Below are positions 1-6,799 of a stretch of 21,134 nt of DNA, piece by piece. Every line of letters starts with the position of its first letter. Positions within the stretch are counted from its first letter, which is position 1. The DNA lies in contig CANDCW010000044.1 of the NCBI GenBank assembly GCA_947383275.1, forward strand, positions 1 to 21,134. The letters are read 5' to 3'. Position numbers and translations under genes: made by a program. Below the pieces are notes generated by a model that worked only from the letters and a program-made list of their open reading frames with translations, was not told the origin of the DNA and searched no databases. The DNA is from an uncultured Bacillota bacterium (GTDB lineage: Bacteria; Bacillota; Clostridia; Oscillospirales; Oscillospiraceae).

Positions 1-1
1 C

Positions 2-592
2 CGCCTGGACCTGCCCAAATTCACCCTCATCGGCGCCACCACCCGGGCGGGACAGTTGTCCGCCCCCCTGCGGGACCGGTTCGGGGTCACCCTGCGGCTG
101 GAGCTGTATTCTCCGGAGGAGCTGGCCTGGATCGTCACCCGCTCCGCCGGCATTCTGGAGGTGCCCATCGAGCCCGACGGCGCCATGGAGATCGCACGCC
201 GGTCCCGGGGCACCCCCCGCATTGCCAACCGGATGCTCCGCCGGGTGCGGGACTTCGCTCAGGTGCGGGCGGGGGGCGTGATCACAAAAAAAGTGGCCGA
301 CGAGGCCCTCACCGCCCTGGAGATCGACCACCTGGGGCTGGACGCCATCGACCACCGGATGCTCTGGTCCATCATAGAAAACTACCGGGGCGGCCCGGTG
401 GGGCTGGACACCCTGGCCGCCACCATCAACGAGGAGCCGGTCACCCTGGAGGATGTGTATGAGCCCTACCTGATGCAGCTGGGCTTCCTTACCCGCACCC
501 CCAGGGGCCGGTGCGTCACCCCGAAGGCCTATCAGCATTTGGGCCTACCTGTCCCAGGCGGGGACGGCGGGCTGGACCAGCTGAGCTTTTGA
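2..592 (+). CDS. ruvB: Holliday junction branch migration DNA helicase RuvB (C-terminal part, 5' truncated)
   Basis: This is the hexameric AAA+ motor that, with RuvA, drives branch migration of Holliday junctions in recombinational repair. The frame is open from base 2 and gives about 196 of the family's usual ~340 residues, so the Walker A and B region lies upstream of the window. Visible motifs are the conserved segment LPKFTLIGATTRAG followed by PLRDRFG (the sensor 1/arginine-finger region), the sensor 2 stretch RGTPRIANRMLRRVRDFA, and a C-terminal winged-helix domain from about MLWSIIENYRGG to PKAYQHLG that contacts DNA. A TTG at 56 could be read as a start, but the conserved RuvB sequence continues upstream of it, so it is internal. 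The gene ends in TGA ten bases before the next start, and the downstream gene's ribosome binding site overlaps this end. Identity is secure. Confidence 0.97.
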   Translation, partial: RLDLPKFTLIGATTRAGQLSAPLRDRFGVTLRLELYSPEELAWIVTRSAGILEVPIEPDGAMEIARRSRGTPRIANRMLRRVRDFAQVRAGGVITKKVADEALTALEIDHLGLDAIDHRMLWSIIENYRGGPVGLDTLAATINEEPVTLEDVYEPYLMQLGFLTRTPRGRCVTPKAYQHLGLPVPGGDGGLDQLSF

Positions 593-601
593 GGAGGTAT
601 T

Positions 602-1066
602 ATGGAGTATAGAAAAGCGGATCAGGCAGATTTTTCTGCTGTGTTGGCGCTGATTCAAGACACCATCCGAGCCATTTACCCCCGATACTACCCACAGGGC
701 TGTGTGGATTATTTTCTAAACTGGCACAGCCAAGAGCGGGTGTCCGCCGCCATAGAGGCCGGGCAGGTGCATATCCTGCTGGACGGCGGAGAACTGGTGG
801 GCACAGGCAGTCGGGAGGGGGACCACATTACCCGGGTGTTTGTCCTGCCGGAGCGCCAGGGCAGGGGGTATGGGCGTTACATTCTGGACCGGCTGGAGGA
901 AGACGTCGCGGCGGATTACGACACGGTCCAGCTGGATGCCTCGCTGCCTGCCGTTCGTCTATACGAGCGCCGTGGATACCATACCGTGGAGCACCAAAGC
1001 GAGGGGACTGAGAGCGACTGTGTGCTGGTGTGGGATGTGATGGAGAAGCGGCTGCGGGAGGATTGA
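602..1066 (+). CDS. GNAT-family N-acetyltransferase
   Basis: A 154-residue single-domain acetyltransferase of the GNAT fold, which transfers an acetyl group from acetyl-CoA to an amine. The substrate cannot be told from sequence. The acetyl-CoA pyrophosphate-binding motif A is clear: strand VFVLPE followed by RQGRGYG at residues 85-91 and an amphipathic helix. The later segment LDASLPAVRLYERRGYHTVE (about 111-130) is the typical motif B with the Tyr that often acts as general acid. The start is fixed by a GAGGAGGT ribosome binding site at 591-598 just before ATG 602. It sits 9 bases after ruvB and 3 bases before the next gene, so it is probably co-transcribed with them, but a role in DNA repair does not follow from that. 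Confidence 0.9.
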   Translation: MEYRKADQADFSAVLALIQDTIRAIYPRYYPQGCVDYFLNWHSQERVSAAIEAGQVHILLDGGELVGTGSREGDHITRVFVLPERQGRGYGRYILDRLEEDVAADYDTVQLDASLPAVRLYERRGYHTVEHQSEGTESDCVLVWDVMEKRLRED

Positions 1067-1069
1067 ATT

Positions 1070-1450
1070 ATGGATCAAAATACCCTGTTCTTTTTCAACG
1101 GGCGCCCGGAGGCCCTTCCCCTCTACGAGGCATTTGAGAAGCGCTTGTTGTCCGAACTGGAGGGGGTAGTCGTCCAGCCCCAGAAGAGTCAGATTACTTT
1201 GAAGAACCGGCGGGTGTTCGGGGCGGTGTCCTTCCTCCCCGCCCGGAAGGCCAAGGACCGCCCCAATCCCTACATCACCGTCACCCTGGGCCTGAACCGG
1301 CGGCTGGACTCCCTGCGGGTAGACAAGGCGTCTGAGCCCTACCCGGGCCGGTGGACCCACCACCTGGTGATCGGCGCCACAGATGAAATAGACGATGAAC
1401 TGATGGCCTGGGTCCGGGAGGCCTACGACTTCGCCGCAGCGAAACGGTAG
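1070..1450 (+). CDS. DUF5655-like conserved protein of unknown function
   Basis: A 126-residue soluble protein. Its layout matches what I recall of the DUF5655 family in Clostridia: an N-terminal LFFFNGRPEALPLYEAFEKR block, a QKSQITLKNRRVFGAVSFL strand-rich centre, and a C-terminal YPGRWTHHLVIGATDEIDDELMAW block. The function of this family is not established. No signal peptide, membrane segment or catalytic triad is evident; the W-T-H-H group near residue 100 is the most likely functional patch. The ribosome binding site GGGAGG overlaps the end of the acetyltransferase gene, and the stop-to-start gap is only 3 bases, so translation is probably coupled. The family call is from memory of the pattern and could not be checked here. 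Confidence 0.7.
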   Translation: MDQNTLFFFNGRPEALPLYEAFEKRLLSELEGVVVQPQKSQITLKNRRVFGAVSFLPARKAKDRPNPYITVTLGLNRRLDSLRVDKASEPYPGRWTHHLVIGATDEIDDELMAWVREAYDFAAAKR

Positions 1451-1464
1451 AAGGGGGACATATT

Positions 1465-1932
1465 ATGACTGTGCAGGTCAACGAAGATATGAAAAAAATA
1501 CGGGAACTGGTTTCAAAAGAGGAATATAAAGCTGTCTATGACCAGTATGCTCCCGTGTTCCAGAACATGCTTTTCGTCCAAAGCCTGGAAGAATGGCTGG
1601 ATTTTATCCAGCAGGAGGGTACACTGGAGCAGGAGCCGTTGGGGCTATATCTGTCAGCCTGGCGGGGAGAGTGCCTGCTGCTGGGCGGCTATGAAGGGGA
1701 GGCTACCCAGAAAATTTTAGACTGTCTCAAGGGGAAAATTCCTGGGGAGTTGCTAGAAAAGCTGAGCGGCTTACCGCCCGTTGTGATCGACATAGACGAG
1801 CTGAACGGCACACTGGAAAAGCAAATTGTGCCTTATCAAGCGGTTTTGGAATCGGCAGGATTTGCACTCCACATTGACTTCGAGGATATCTACTGCGCAG
1901 GAGCTTATTTCCTGTCAGTTGAAAGGAAATAA
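1465..1932 (+). CDS. hypothetical protein, family not recognised
   Basis: A 155-residue acidic, probably all-alpha or alpha/beta cytosolic protein that I do not recognise. It has a charged N-terminal helix (MKKIRELVSKEEYKAVYDQY), a central hydrophobic helical stretch (FQNMLFVQSLEEWLDFIQ), and a C-terminal part rich in strands ending in YFLSVERK. There is no signal peptide, membrane segment or obvious metal-binding motif. The first ATG at 1465 is chosen because GGGGG lies just upstream (1453-1457); the in-frame Met at residue 9 lacks a ribosome binding site. Base composition is visibly more AT-rich than in glmM downstream, with more AAA/GAA/TAT codons, so it may be a more recent arrival. It lies 14 bases after the DUF5655-like gene and 25 bases before glmM, in the same direction. 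Confidence 0.75.
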   Translation: MTVQVNEDMKKIRELVSKEEYKAVYDQYAPVFQNMLFVQSLEEWLDFIQQEGTLEQEPLGLYLSAWRGECLLLGGYEGEATQKILDCLKGKIPGELLEKLSGLPPVVIDIDELNGTLEKQIVPYQAVLESAGFALHIDFEDIYCAGAYFLSVERK

Positions 1933-1957
1933 ATTTTGAAATACGAGGTGTATCAGC

Positions 1958-3310
1958 ATGGGCAAATTATTCGGAACGGACGGCATTCGGGGTGTGGTAA
2001 ATGCGGGCCTGGACGCGGATCTGGCGTATAAAGTCGGCCTGGCGGCAGCCACGGTGCTGGCCAAAGACAAGGGGGGCAAGCCCCTGGTGACCATCGGCAA
2101 GGACACCCGCATTTCCGGCGACCTGCTGAAGGGGTCGCTGATCTCGGGGCTGTGCACCGCCGGGGCAGACGTGCTGGACCTGGGCACCCTGCCCACCCCC
2201 GGGGTGGCCTGGGTGACGGTGGACGAGGAGGCCGACGCGGGGATCGTCATTTCCGCCAGCCACAACCCCTTTGAGCACAACGGCATTAAAATTTTTAACG
2301 GCAAGGGCTTCAAGCTCTCCGATGAGCTGGAGGAGAAAATTGAGGACATCGTCCTCTTCGGCTCCAACAACGTGCCCATGAAGACGGGTGCGGACATCGG
2401 CAAGGTGAGCTATACGGCCCCCAAGGCCAGCGAGGACTACATCGACCACCTGGAATCCACCATCGACTCCACTCTGGGGGGCCTGCGCATCCTGGTAGAC
2501 TGCGCCAACGGCGCCGCCTCCGCCACTGCGGCCCGGCTCTTCGACCGCTTCTCCAAGCTGCGCACCGACGTCATCAACGCCGACCCCGACGGGGTAAATA
2601 TCAACGACCGATGCGGCTCCACCAACATGGACGCCCTTGCCGCTATGGTGAAAGCGGGGGGCTACAACATTGGCATCGCCTTCGACGGCGACGCCGACCG
2701 CTGCCTGGCGGTGGATGAGCAGGGCTCCCTCATCGACGGGGACCAGATCATGGCGGCCTGCGGCCTGGATATGAAATGCAAAGGCCAGCTGCCTGGGGAC
2801 ACGGTGGTTGCCACCGTGATGTCCAACCTGGGTTTTCACCTTTACACCAAGGAGCACGGAATAAAGCTGGAGTGCACCGACGTGGGCGACCGCAACGTTC
2901 TGGAGCGGATGGTGGAGCGAGGCTACCGCCTGGGCGGGGAGCAGTCGGGCCACATGATTTTCCTGGAGCACGCCACAACCGGCGACGGCCAACTCACGGC
3001 CCTGAAGCTGCTGGCCCTGCTGAAGGAGAGTGGAAAAAAGGCCAGCGAGGTGTTCAGCGTCTGCCCCCGGTACCCCCAGGTGCTCATCAATATCCCCGTA
3101 GCCGGCAACGACGTGAAAAAGGCCGCTATGGCCAGCCCGCTGCTGGCCCAGGCCGTCCAGCGGGAAGAGGAGGCCCTTTCCGGCGAGGGCCGGGTGCTGG
3201 TGCGGCCCTCGGGCACCGAGGCGCTGATGCGGGTGATGGTGGAGGCCAAAACACAGGAAAAAGCGCAGGAAACTGCCCAGAGACTGGCCGATTTGATCTC
3301 AAATCTTTAA
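1958..3310 (+). CDS. glmM: phosphoglucosamine mutase
   Basis: GlmM converts glucosamine-6-phosphate to glucosamine-1-phosphate, a cytosolic step towards UDP-GlcNAc, peptidoglycan and other amino-sugar polymers. The 450-residue length is normal. The four phosphohexomutase signatures are in order: N-terminal FGTDGIRG (5-12), active-site loop VISASHNP with the phosphoserine at S101, metal loop DGDADR with D243, D245 and D247, sugar-binding GEQSGH at 327-332, and phosphate-binding RPSGTE at 416-421. GEQSGH is the form found in GlmM, which favours glucosamine over glucose or mannose substrates. ATG 1958 follows a GAGGTG-type site. It may be read from upstream genes or from an unseen promoter. No convincing terminator hairpin follows before the sigma-factor promoter at 3371. 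Confidence 0.97.
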   Translation: MGKLFGTDGIRGVVNAGLDADLAYKVGLAAATVLAKDKGGKPLVTIGKDTRISGDLLKGSLISGLCTAGADVLDLGTLPTPGVAWVTVDEEADAGIVISASHNPFEHNGIKIFNGKGFKLSDELEEKIEDIVLFGSNNVPMKTGADIGKVSYTAPKASEDYIDHLESTIDSTLGGLRILVDCANGAASATAARLFDRFSKLRTDVINADPDGVNINDRCGSTNMDALAAMVKAGGYNIGIAFDGDADRCLAVDEQGSLIDGDQIMAACGLDMKCKGQLPGDTVVATVMSNLGFHLYTKEHGIKLECTDVGDRNVLERMVERGYRLGGEQSGHMIFLEHATTGDGQLTALKLLALLKESGKKASEVFSVCPRYPQVLINIPVAGNDVKKAAMASPLLAQAVQREEEALSGEGRVLVRPSGTEALMRVMVEAKTQEKAQETAQRLADLISNL

Positions 3311-3370
3311 ATAAAATGCAGAGCCGCTATTTGGACTGGAAAATATCAACAAACTTTTTTGGGAAAACCC

Positions 3371-3399
3371 TTGACAAAACTGAACATTTTGTTTATTAT
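3371..3399 (+). promoter_or_regulatory. sigma-A-type promoter of the SigH-like sigma factor gene
   Basis: TTGACA at 3371-3376 matches the -35 consensus perfectly. TATTAT at 3394-3399 matches the -10 at 5 of 6 positions, with a 17-base spacer. Transcription should start near 3406, about 16 bases before ATG 3422. This placement also rules out the longer reading frame that begins at 3359, since that start would lie upstream of the promoter. Confidence 0.85.
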
Positions 3400-3421
3400 G
3401 ATAGATAGTCGGGATAATAGT

Positions 3422-4033
3422 ATGGAATATAACGCACACAGTTTGCCTGACGAGGAGCTCTGTCTGGGCGCGGCCCGGGGAGACTCTCAGGCGGAGACAG
3501 AGTTGGTGGGCCGGTATGGCTGGCTGGTCCGGGCTTGTGCACGCCCCCTGTTTTTGGCGGGCGGCGACAGCGAGGACCTGATTCAGGAGGGCTTCCTGGG
3601 TTTGCTTACCGCCATCCGCAGCTTCGACCCGGCGCGGGACGCCGCGTTCCATACCTTCGCGGAGGTTTGTATCCGCAGCCGCCTGCTTTCCGCCGTTCGG
3701 GCGGCTCAGGGCGGTAAACACGCCCCCTTAAATCACAGCGTTTCCTATGAGCCCCCTCTTTTTGACGGAACTAATGCATATTTGTTTTCCAGTGCCGAAA
3801 GCCCCGAGGACGTGGTGATCGGCAGAGAGGAACTGAAGGAGCGCCTGGAGGCACTCAAGGGCCGCTTATCCAAGTTTGAAGCGCAGATCTTACCCCCCTA
3901 CCTGAACGGACTCTCCTGCGGAGAGATTGCTCAGCGGGTGGGCCGCTCCCAAAAGTCGGTGGACAACGCCATTCAGCGCATCCGCCGCAAAACGGCCCTG
4001 CAAATTTCTACCGGCGTATCCAGCGAGAGCTGA
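3422..4033 (+). CDS. RNA polymerase sigma-70 family factor, SigH/Spo0H-like
   Basis: A 203-residue sigma factor that should direct RNA polymerase to a particular promoter class. Region 2 is clear: DLIQEGFLGLLTAIRSFDP (52-70) followed by FHTFAEVCIRSRLLSAVRAA. The KHAPLNHSVSYEPPLFD segment closely resembles the equivalent part of Bacillus SigH (about KHIPLNSYVSL). Region 4 is the helix-turn-helix LSCGEIAQRVGRSQKSVDNAIQRIRRK (about 164-190). In Bacillus, SigH serves the transition to sporulation and competence; here I infer a SigH-type role but cannot tell whether this is the orthologue or a paralogue. ATG 3422 is preferred over in-frame ATGs at 3359 and 3398 because a strong promoter occupies 3371-3399. 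The ribosome binding site is weak (CGGGAT). A zinc-ribbon gene follows and is probably co-transcribed. Confidence 0.88.
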   Translation: MEYNAHSLPDEELCLGAARGDSQAETELVGRYGWLVRACARPLFLAGGDSEDLIQEGFLGLLTAIRSFDPARDAAFHTFAEVCIRSRLLSAVRAAQGGKHAPLNHSVSYEPPLFDGTNAYLFSSAESPEDVVIGREELKERLEALKGRLSKFEAQILPPYLNGLSCGEIAQRVGRSQKSVDNAIQRIRRKTALQISTGVSSES

Positions 4034-4094
4034 TCGCAATATCACATGCCCAGGCCAAAGCGCCGGGCAAAAAGTCAAAGAGAGGGAAAATCCA

Positions 4095-4376
4095 ATGTAC
4101 GAAGACAAGATCCTGGTATGCAAAGAGTGCGGCAACGAGTTCACCTTTACCGCTGGTGAGCAGGAGTTTTATGCGGAGCGCGGCTTCCAGAACGAGCCCC
4201 AGCGCTGCAAGCCCTGCCGTGACGCCCGCAAGAACGCCGCCCGCGGCCCCCGTGAGTACTTCACCGCCGTGTGCGCCGCTTGTGGCGGAGAGGCGAAGGT
4301 TCCCTTCGAGCCCAAGTCTGACCGTCCCGTTTACTGCAGTGATTGCTTCGCCAAGATGCGTGAACAGCAGGGCTGA
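4095..4376 (+). CDS. small double zinc-ribbon protein
   Basis: A 93-residue protein with two zinc ribbons. The first uses C9-x2-C12 and C38-x2-C41 around FTFTAGEQEFYAERGFQ; the second uses C60-x2-C63 and C81-x2-C84. This arrangement matches the small 'zinc-ribbon domain containing protein' family common in Clostridia, whose function is unknown; nucleic-acid or ribosome association is a reasonable guess only. A longer open frame starts at 3927 inside the sigma-factor gene. ATG 4095 is chosen because AGAGGG at 4081-4086 is correctly spaced and the conserved protein begins here. It follows the sigma gene by 61 bases with no visible promoter or terminator between, and a strong terminator lies 14 bases after its stop. 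Confidence 0.88.
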   Translation: MYEDKILVCKECGNEFTFTAGEQEFYAERGFQNEPQRCKPCRDARKNAARGPREYFTAVCAACGGEAKVPFEPKSDRPVYCSDCFAKMREQQG

Positions 4377-4390
4377 TAAAAAAGCCAGGA

Positions 4391-4420
4391 AAAAAGCTCG
4401 CCGGAAGGCGGGCTTTTTCT
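4391..4420. terminator. bidirectional intrinsic terminator between convergent genes
   Basis: The arms GCTCGCC (4396-4402) and GGCGGGC (4407-4413) flank a GGAA loop, with one G-U-type pair. An A-run lies before the hairpin and a T-run after it, so it can terminate both the zinc-ribbon transcript (plus) and the DUF1275 transcript (minus), whose stop codon is at 4421-4423. Confidence 0.85.
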
Positions 4421-5071
4421 TTACTCCAGCCGGGACAGCGGGCCAAACCCCAGCGCCAGCAGGGCGCAGGACAGCCAGATGGCGGGCAGGTCCAGCAGCT
4501 CTACGGCCAGACTGCCGGCCTCGGCGCCTAAGGCGAACAGGAGGATTACAAGGAAGTAGAGATGGGCCTTTCTCCGCTCCTGATGGTTGCCGGTGCGTGT
4601 AAAGGCGCACAGGGCCTCTACGCCGCTGCGCAGGTTGCCGATGCACATGGTGCTGGCAAAGGCGAAGCCCTCCATTTTTCGAAAAGCCTGAACCTGCATA
4701 GCGCAGGAGAAGGAAACCAACGCATTGGCCAGCTGGTCCAGGGAGTGGGGGATAAAGCCCACCAGAAACAGGAGAAGAATTTCCCAGAGCAGCACCCTCC
4801 GCTGCCAGTGGAGCTTGGACGGCCGGAGCCGAAGGAACTCCGCGGCCGCCACCCCGAGGGCGAAAGCCAGCACAGGCAGAAGATAGCGGGCCGCCCGGAG
4901 CCAGTCCCCATCGAAAAGACTCTGGCCGAGCAGAACAATGTTGCCCGTCTGGGCGTTGGCGAAGACCCGGCCCCGGCGGAGGTAGGTGTAGGTGTCCTGA
5001 AGCCCGCCGGAGAGAGTGAGGAGGGCAACCGGAAACAGGCGCTCAGCGGCGGGGTGTGTCGAATGGTTCAT
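4421..5071 (-). CDS. DUF1275 (YoaK-like) integral membrane protein
   Basis: A 216-residue polytopic membrane protein. The N-terminal part LLTLSGGLQDTYTYLRRGRVFANAQTGNIVLLG carries the family hallmark of a G-x-x-D turn followed by a TGN motif (here QTGNIVLLG). About six hydrophobic segments can be counted, including LLPVLAFALGVAAAEFL, LLLFLVGFI, YFLVILLFALGAEAGSLA and IWLSCALLALGFG. Family members are found widely in bacteria and their role is not established. ATG on the minus strand at 5069-5071 is supported by AAGGAT nine bases upstream. It is a lone minus-strand gene between two plus-strand blocks, sharing a terminator with the zinc-ribbon gene and a divergent promoter region with the DUF1858 gene. 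Confidence 0.88.
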   Translation of the reverse strand: MNHSTHPAAERLFPVALLTLSGGLQDTYTYLRRGRVFANAQTGNIVLLGQSLFDGDWLRAARYLLPVLAFALGVAAAEFLRLRPSKLHWQRRVLLWEILLLFLVGFIPHSLDQLANALVSFSCAMQVQAFRKMEGFAFASTMCIGNLRSGVEALCAFTRTGNHQERRKAHLYFLVILLFALGAEAGSLAVELLDLPAIWLSCALLALGFGPLSRLE

Positions 5072-5102
5072 TTGAATCAGATCCTTAATTGAGAATTATC
5101 TA

Positions 5103-5108
5103 ATTATA
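5103..5108 (-). promoter_or_regulatory. candidate -10 element for the DUF1275 gene
   Basis: Read on the minus strand, this is a perfect TATAAT about 30 bases before the start codon. No good -35 hexamer is seen at 17 bases, so the promoter may be weak or activator-dependent. The call rests mainly on position and the perfect -10. Confidence 0.5.
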
Positions 5109-5142
5109 ACGCTGTTTTTTCCAAAAGGGAAGAAAAAATACA

Positions 5143-5171
5143 TTGCAAAAAATGCTGCCATCGGTTATACT
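5143..5171 (+). promoter_or_regulatory. promoter of the DUF1858 gene
   Basis: TTGCAA (5143-5148) and TATACT (5166-5171) are separated by 17 bases, a good sigma-A-type promoter. The expected transcript start is near 5178, giving a short leader before ATG 5206. It is divergent from the candidate DUF1275 promoter about 35-40 bases away. Confidence 0.8.
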
Positions 5172-5205
5172 ATCTCCATCCTGAAGACGAATGGAGGAAA
5201 CAGTT

Positions 5206-5403
5206 ATGAACATCACAAAAGATACCATTATTGGCGACATTCTGAAGGTTGCGCCTCAGGCGGCCCCCATCTTTATGGGCATCGGTATGCACTGCCTGGG
5301 CTGCCCCGCCTCCCAGGGCGAGACGGTGGAGCAGGCATGTGCCGTCCACGGCGTGGATGTAAACGAGCTGCTGGCCCAGGTCAACAAATTGATTGGCAAG
5401 TAA
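5206..5403 (+). CDS. DUF1858 domain redox-disulfide mini-protein
   Basis: A 65-residue protein consisting of a single DUF1858 domain, known as the hybrid-cluster-protein-associated redox disulfide domain. The family pattern is plain: an N-terminal TIGDIL-type helix (TIIGDILKVAP), a central GIGMHCLGCPAS with the CxxC pair, then ETVEQACAVHGVDVNELLAQVN. It is expected to be cytosolic and to act in thiol/disulfide or metal-cluster redox chemistry; the partner is unknown. An in-frame ATG at 5191 lies within the ribosome binding site (GGAGGA) that serves ATG 5206, so the shorter start is used. It is a single-gene unit with its own promoter and terminator. The hybrid cluster protein gene itself is not in the window. 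Confidence 0.9.
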   Translation: MNITKDTIIGDILKVAPQAAPIFMGIGMHCLGCPASQGETVEQACAVHGVDVNELLAQVNKLIGK

Positions 5404-5438
5404 AATAAACGCCCTCCCCCGGGAGGGCGTTTATTTTT
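5403..5438 (+). terminator. strong intrinsic terminator after the DUF1858 gene
   Basis: The inverted repeat extends from the stop codon: AAATAAACGCCCTCCC against GGGAGGGCGTTTATTT, ending in TTTTT. The GC core lies at 5410-5418 and 5421-5429, and the flanking A/T arms extend the helix. It could work in both directions. Confidence 0.92.
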
Positions 5439-5442
5439 GCTC

Positions 5443-5471
5443 TTTACAGCGGGAATGTTTTGTGATAGAAT
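5443..5471 (+). promoter_or_regulatory. promoter of the flavodoxin-fold reductase-trmK-nif3 operon
   Basis: TTTACA (5443-5448) and TAGAAT (5466-5471) are separated by 17 bases, with an extended -10 TG at 5463-5464. It begins directly after the preceding terminator and leads to ATG 5505. Confidence 0.75.
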
Positions 5472-5504
5472 AATACAAACGTTCCATGTGATGAGGTGGT
5501 ACAG

Positions 5505-6098
5505 ATGAAGCTCTGCGTACTGATGGGCAGTCCCCGGAAAAACGGCAATACGGCCGCCCTGCTGGCGCCATTCCTGGAGGAGTGCGCCAGCCTGGGCATG
5601 GAGGCAGAGACTGTGTGGCTTTACGACAAGAAAATCAACCCCTGCCTGGGGTGTATGGCCTGTCAGGATTTCCTGGACGGGTTGGGCTGCGCGCAAAAAG
5701 ACGATTTTGAGGAAGTGTTCCAGGCAATGGCCGGGTGCGACATCATCGTCCCTGCCACGCCTATCTATGCCTTTTTCTGCACCGCCCCCATGAAAGCCCT
5801 GCTGGACCGGGCTATTTATGCCGGGGTGAAGAATTACGGCAGGGTCAAGGGGCCCAAACTGCTGGCCGGAAAGCGGCTGGCCGCCATTGCCACTTGCGGC
5901 TACCCTCCGGAAAAGGGAGCCGGCCTGTGGGAGGAGGGGCTGAAGCGCTGGTGCCGCCACGGCGGAATGGAGTACATGGGCCTGTTTTGCCGCCGGGACT
6001 GGGGCAAAGGGGAGCCATTTTTGAACGAGGACCGGGTCCAGGCGGTTCGGGATTTTGCCCGGGCCGTGTGGATGTCTGTCCAGGCGGCGGAGCTATGA
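5505..6098 (+). CDS. flavodoxin-fold NAD(P)H-dependent FMN reductase family protein
   Basis: A 197-residue flavodoxin-like oxidoreductase of the NADPH-dependent FMN reductase / iron-sulfur flavoprotein type. The FMN phosphate-binding loop is GSPRKNGNT (8-16), and PATPIYAFFCTAPMKALLDR (about 83-102) is the conserved second flavin loop. A cysteine cluster PCLGCMACQ gives C47-x2-C50-x2-C53, plus C62, which is typical of family members that can hold an Fe-S cluster or redox-active thiols; whether a cluster forms is not known. The substrate is unknown (quinone, flavin or another electron acceptor). A GTG at 5496 is in frame, but ATG 5505 is preferred because GAGGTGG lies just before it. Its TGA overlaps the start of trmK (ATGA), so the two are translationally coupled. 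Confidence 0.9.
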   Translation: MKLCVLMGSPRKNGNTAALLAPFLEECASLGMEAETVWLYDKKINPCLGCMACQDFLDGLGCAQKDDFEEVFQAMAGCDIIVPATPIYAFFCTAPMKALLDRAIYAGVKNYGRVKGPKLLAGKRLAAIATCGYPPEKGAGLWEEGLKRWCRHGGMEYMGLFCRRDWGKGEPFLNEDRVQAVRDFARAVWMSVQAAEL

Positions 6099-6799
6099 AG
6101 CGCCTGGAGCTGTCCCCCCGGCTGCGGATGGTGGCCAGCCTGATCCCGGCGGGCGCCCGGCTGGCCGACGTGGGCACCGACCACGCCTACCTCCCGGTGG
6201 CGCTGATCCTGGAGGGGAAGATACCGTGGGCTGTCGCCGCCGACCTGCGGCGGGGCCCTCTGGACCGTGCCCGGGCTACTGTCCGGCAGTACGGGCTCAC
6301 CGGCAGGACGGCCTTCCGCCTGTGCAACGGCTTAACCGGCATCCGCCCCGATGAAGTGGATGCTGTGGCCATCGCGGGGATGGGCGGAGAGACTATTGCC
6401 GCCATTCTGTCCGCCGCGCCCTGGACCAGGGAGCGAGACGTGCCCCTGATTTTGCAGCCTATGTCCTCCATGCCCGATCTTCGGGGCTGGCTTCAGGCGG
6501 GCGGATACAAAATTGTTGAGGAGCGTCTGGCTAGGGAGGGGGACACCCTCTATACCGCGTTTATGGTCCGGGCAGGGGAGATGGGGCCTCTGGCCCCTGC
6601 GGAGCTGTGGGCCGGGAAGAACAGCCCCGCCCCCCTGCGGGGGGAATGGTTGGACCGGTGGATGGCCCGGATCCGCCGGGCGGCGGAGGGCGTGGCTCAG
6701 TCCAAGGGGGAAGAGGCCATGGCCCGCAGCCGGGAGCTGGAGGCGGTGCTGGACGGCCTCATGGACATGAAAAAGGAGTGGGAACAGTGGCAAACGTGA
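6095..6799 (+). CDS. trmK: tRNA (adenine(22)-N1)-methyltransferase TrmK
   Basis: A 234-residue SAM-dependent methyltransferase of the TrmK family, which makes m1A at position 22 of tRNA in Gram-positive bacteria. The SAM-binding motif I is ADVGTDHAYLP (24-34), equivalent to the ADIGSDHAYLP of the Bacillus protein. The catalytic-region motif AIAGMGG lies at 92-98, followed by LILQPMSSMPDLRGWL (118-133) and a charged helical C-terminal part (about 165-234) that in homologues forms a coiled coil. The start ATG overlaps the stop of the reductase gene by four bases, and the end overlaps the Nif3-like gene by 13 bases, so the three form one operon. In Bacillus the trmK-nif3 pair follows sigA; here it does not. 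Confidence 0.93.
   Translation: MKRLELSPRLRMVASLIPAGARLADVGTDHAYLPVALILEGKIPWAVAADLRRGPLDRARATVRQYGLTGRTAFRLCNGLTGIRPDEVDAVAIAGMGGETIAAILSAAPWTRERDVPLILQPMSSMPDLRGWLQAGGYKIVEERLAREGDTLYTAFMVRAGEMGPLAPAELWAGKNSPAPLRGEWLDRWMARIRRAAEGVAQSKGEEAMARSRELEAVLDGLMDMKKEWEQWQT

Noticed and set aside
3359..3421. Longer N-terminus for the sigma factor starting at ATG 3359
   Set aside because: The extra 21 codons run through a near-consensus promoter, and SigH-type proteins begin at about the 3422 start.
5057..5063. TGTCGAA, resembling a Spo0A box, near the DUF1275 start
   Set aside because: It lies inside the coding region and a 7-base match is expected by chance in 21 kb.
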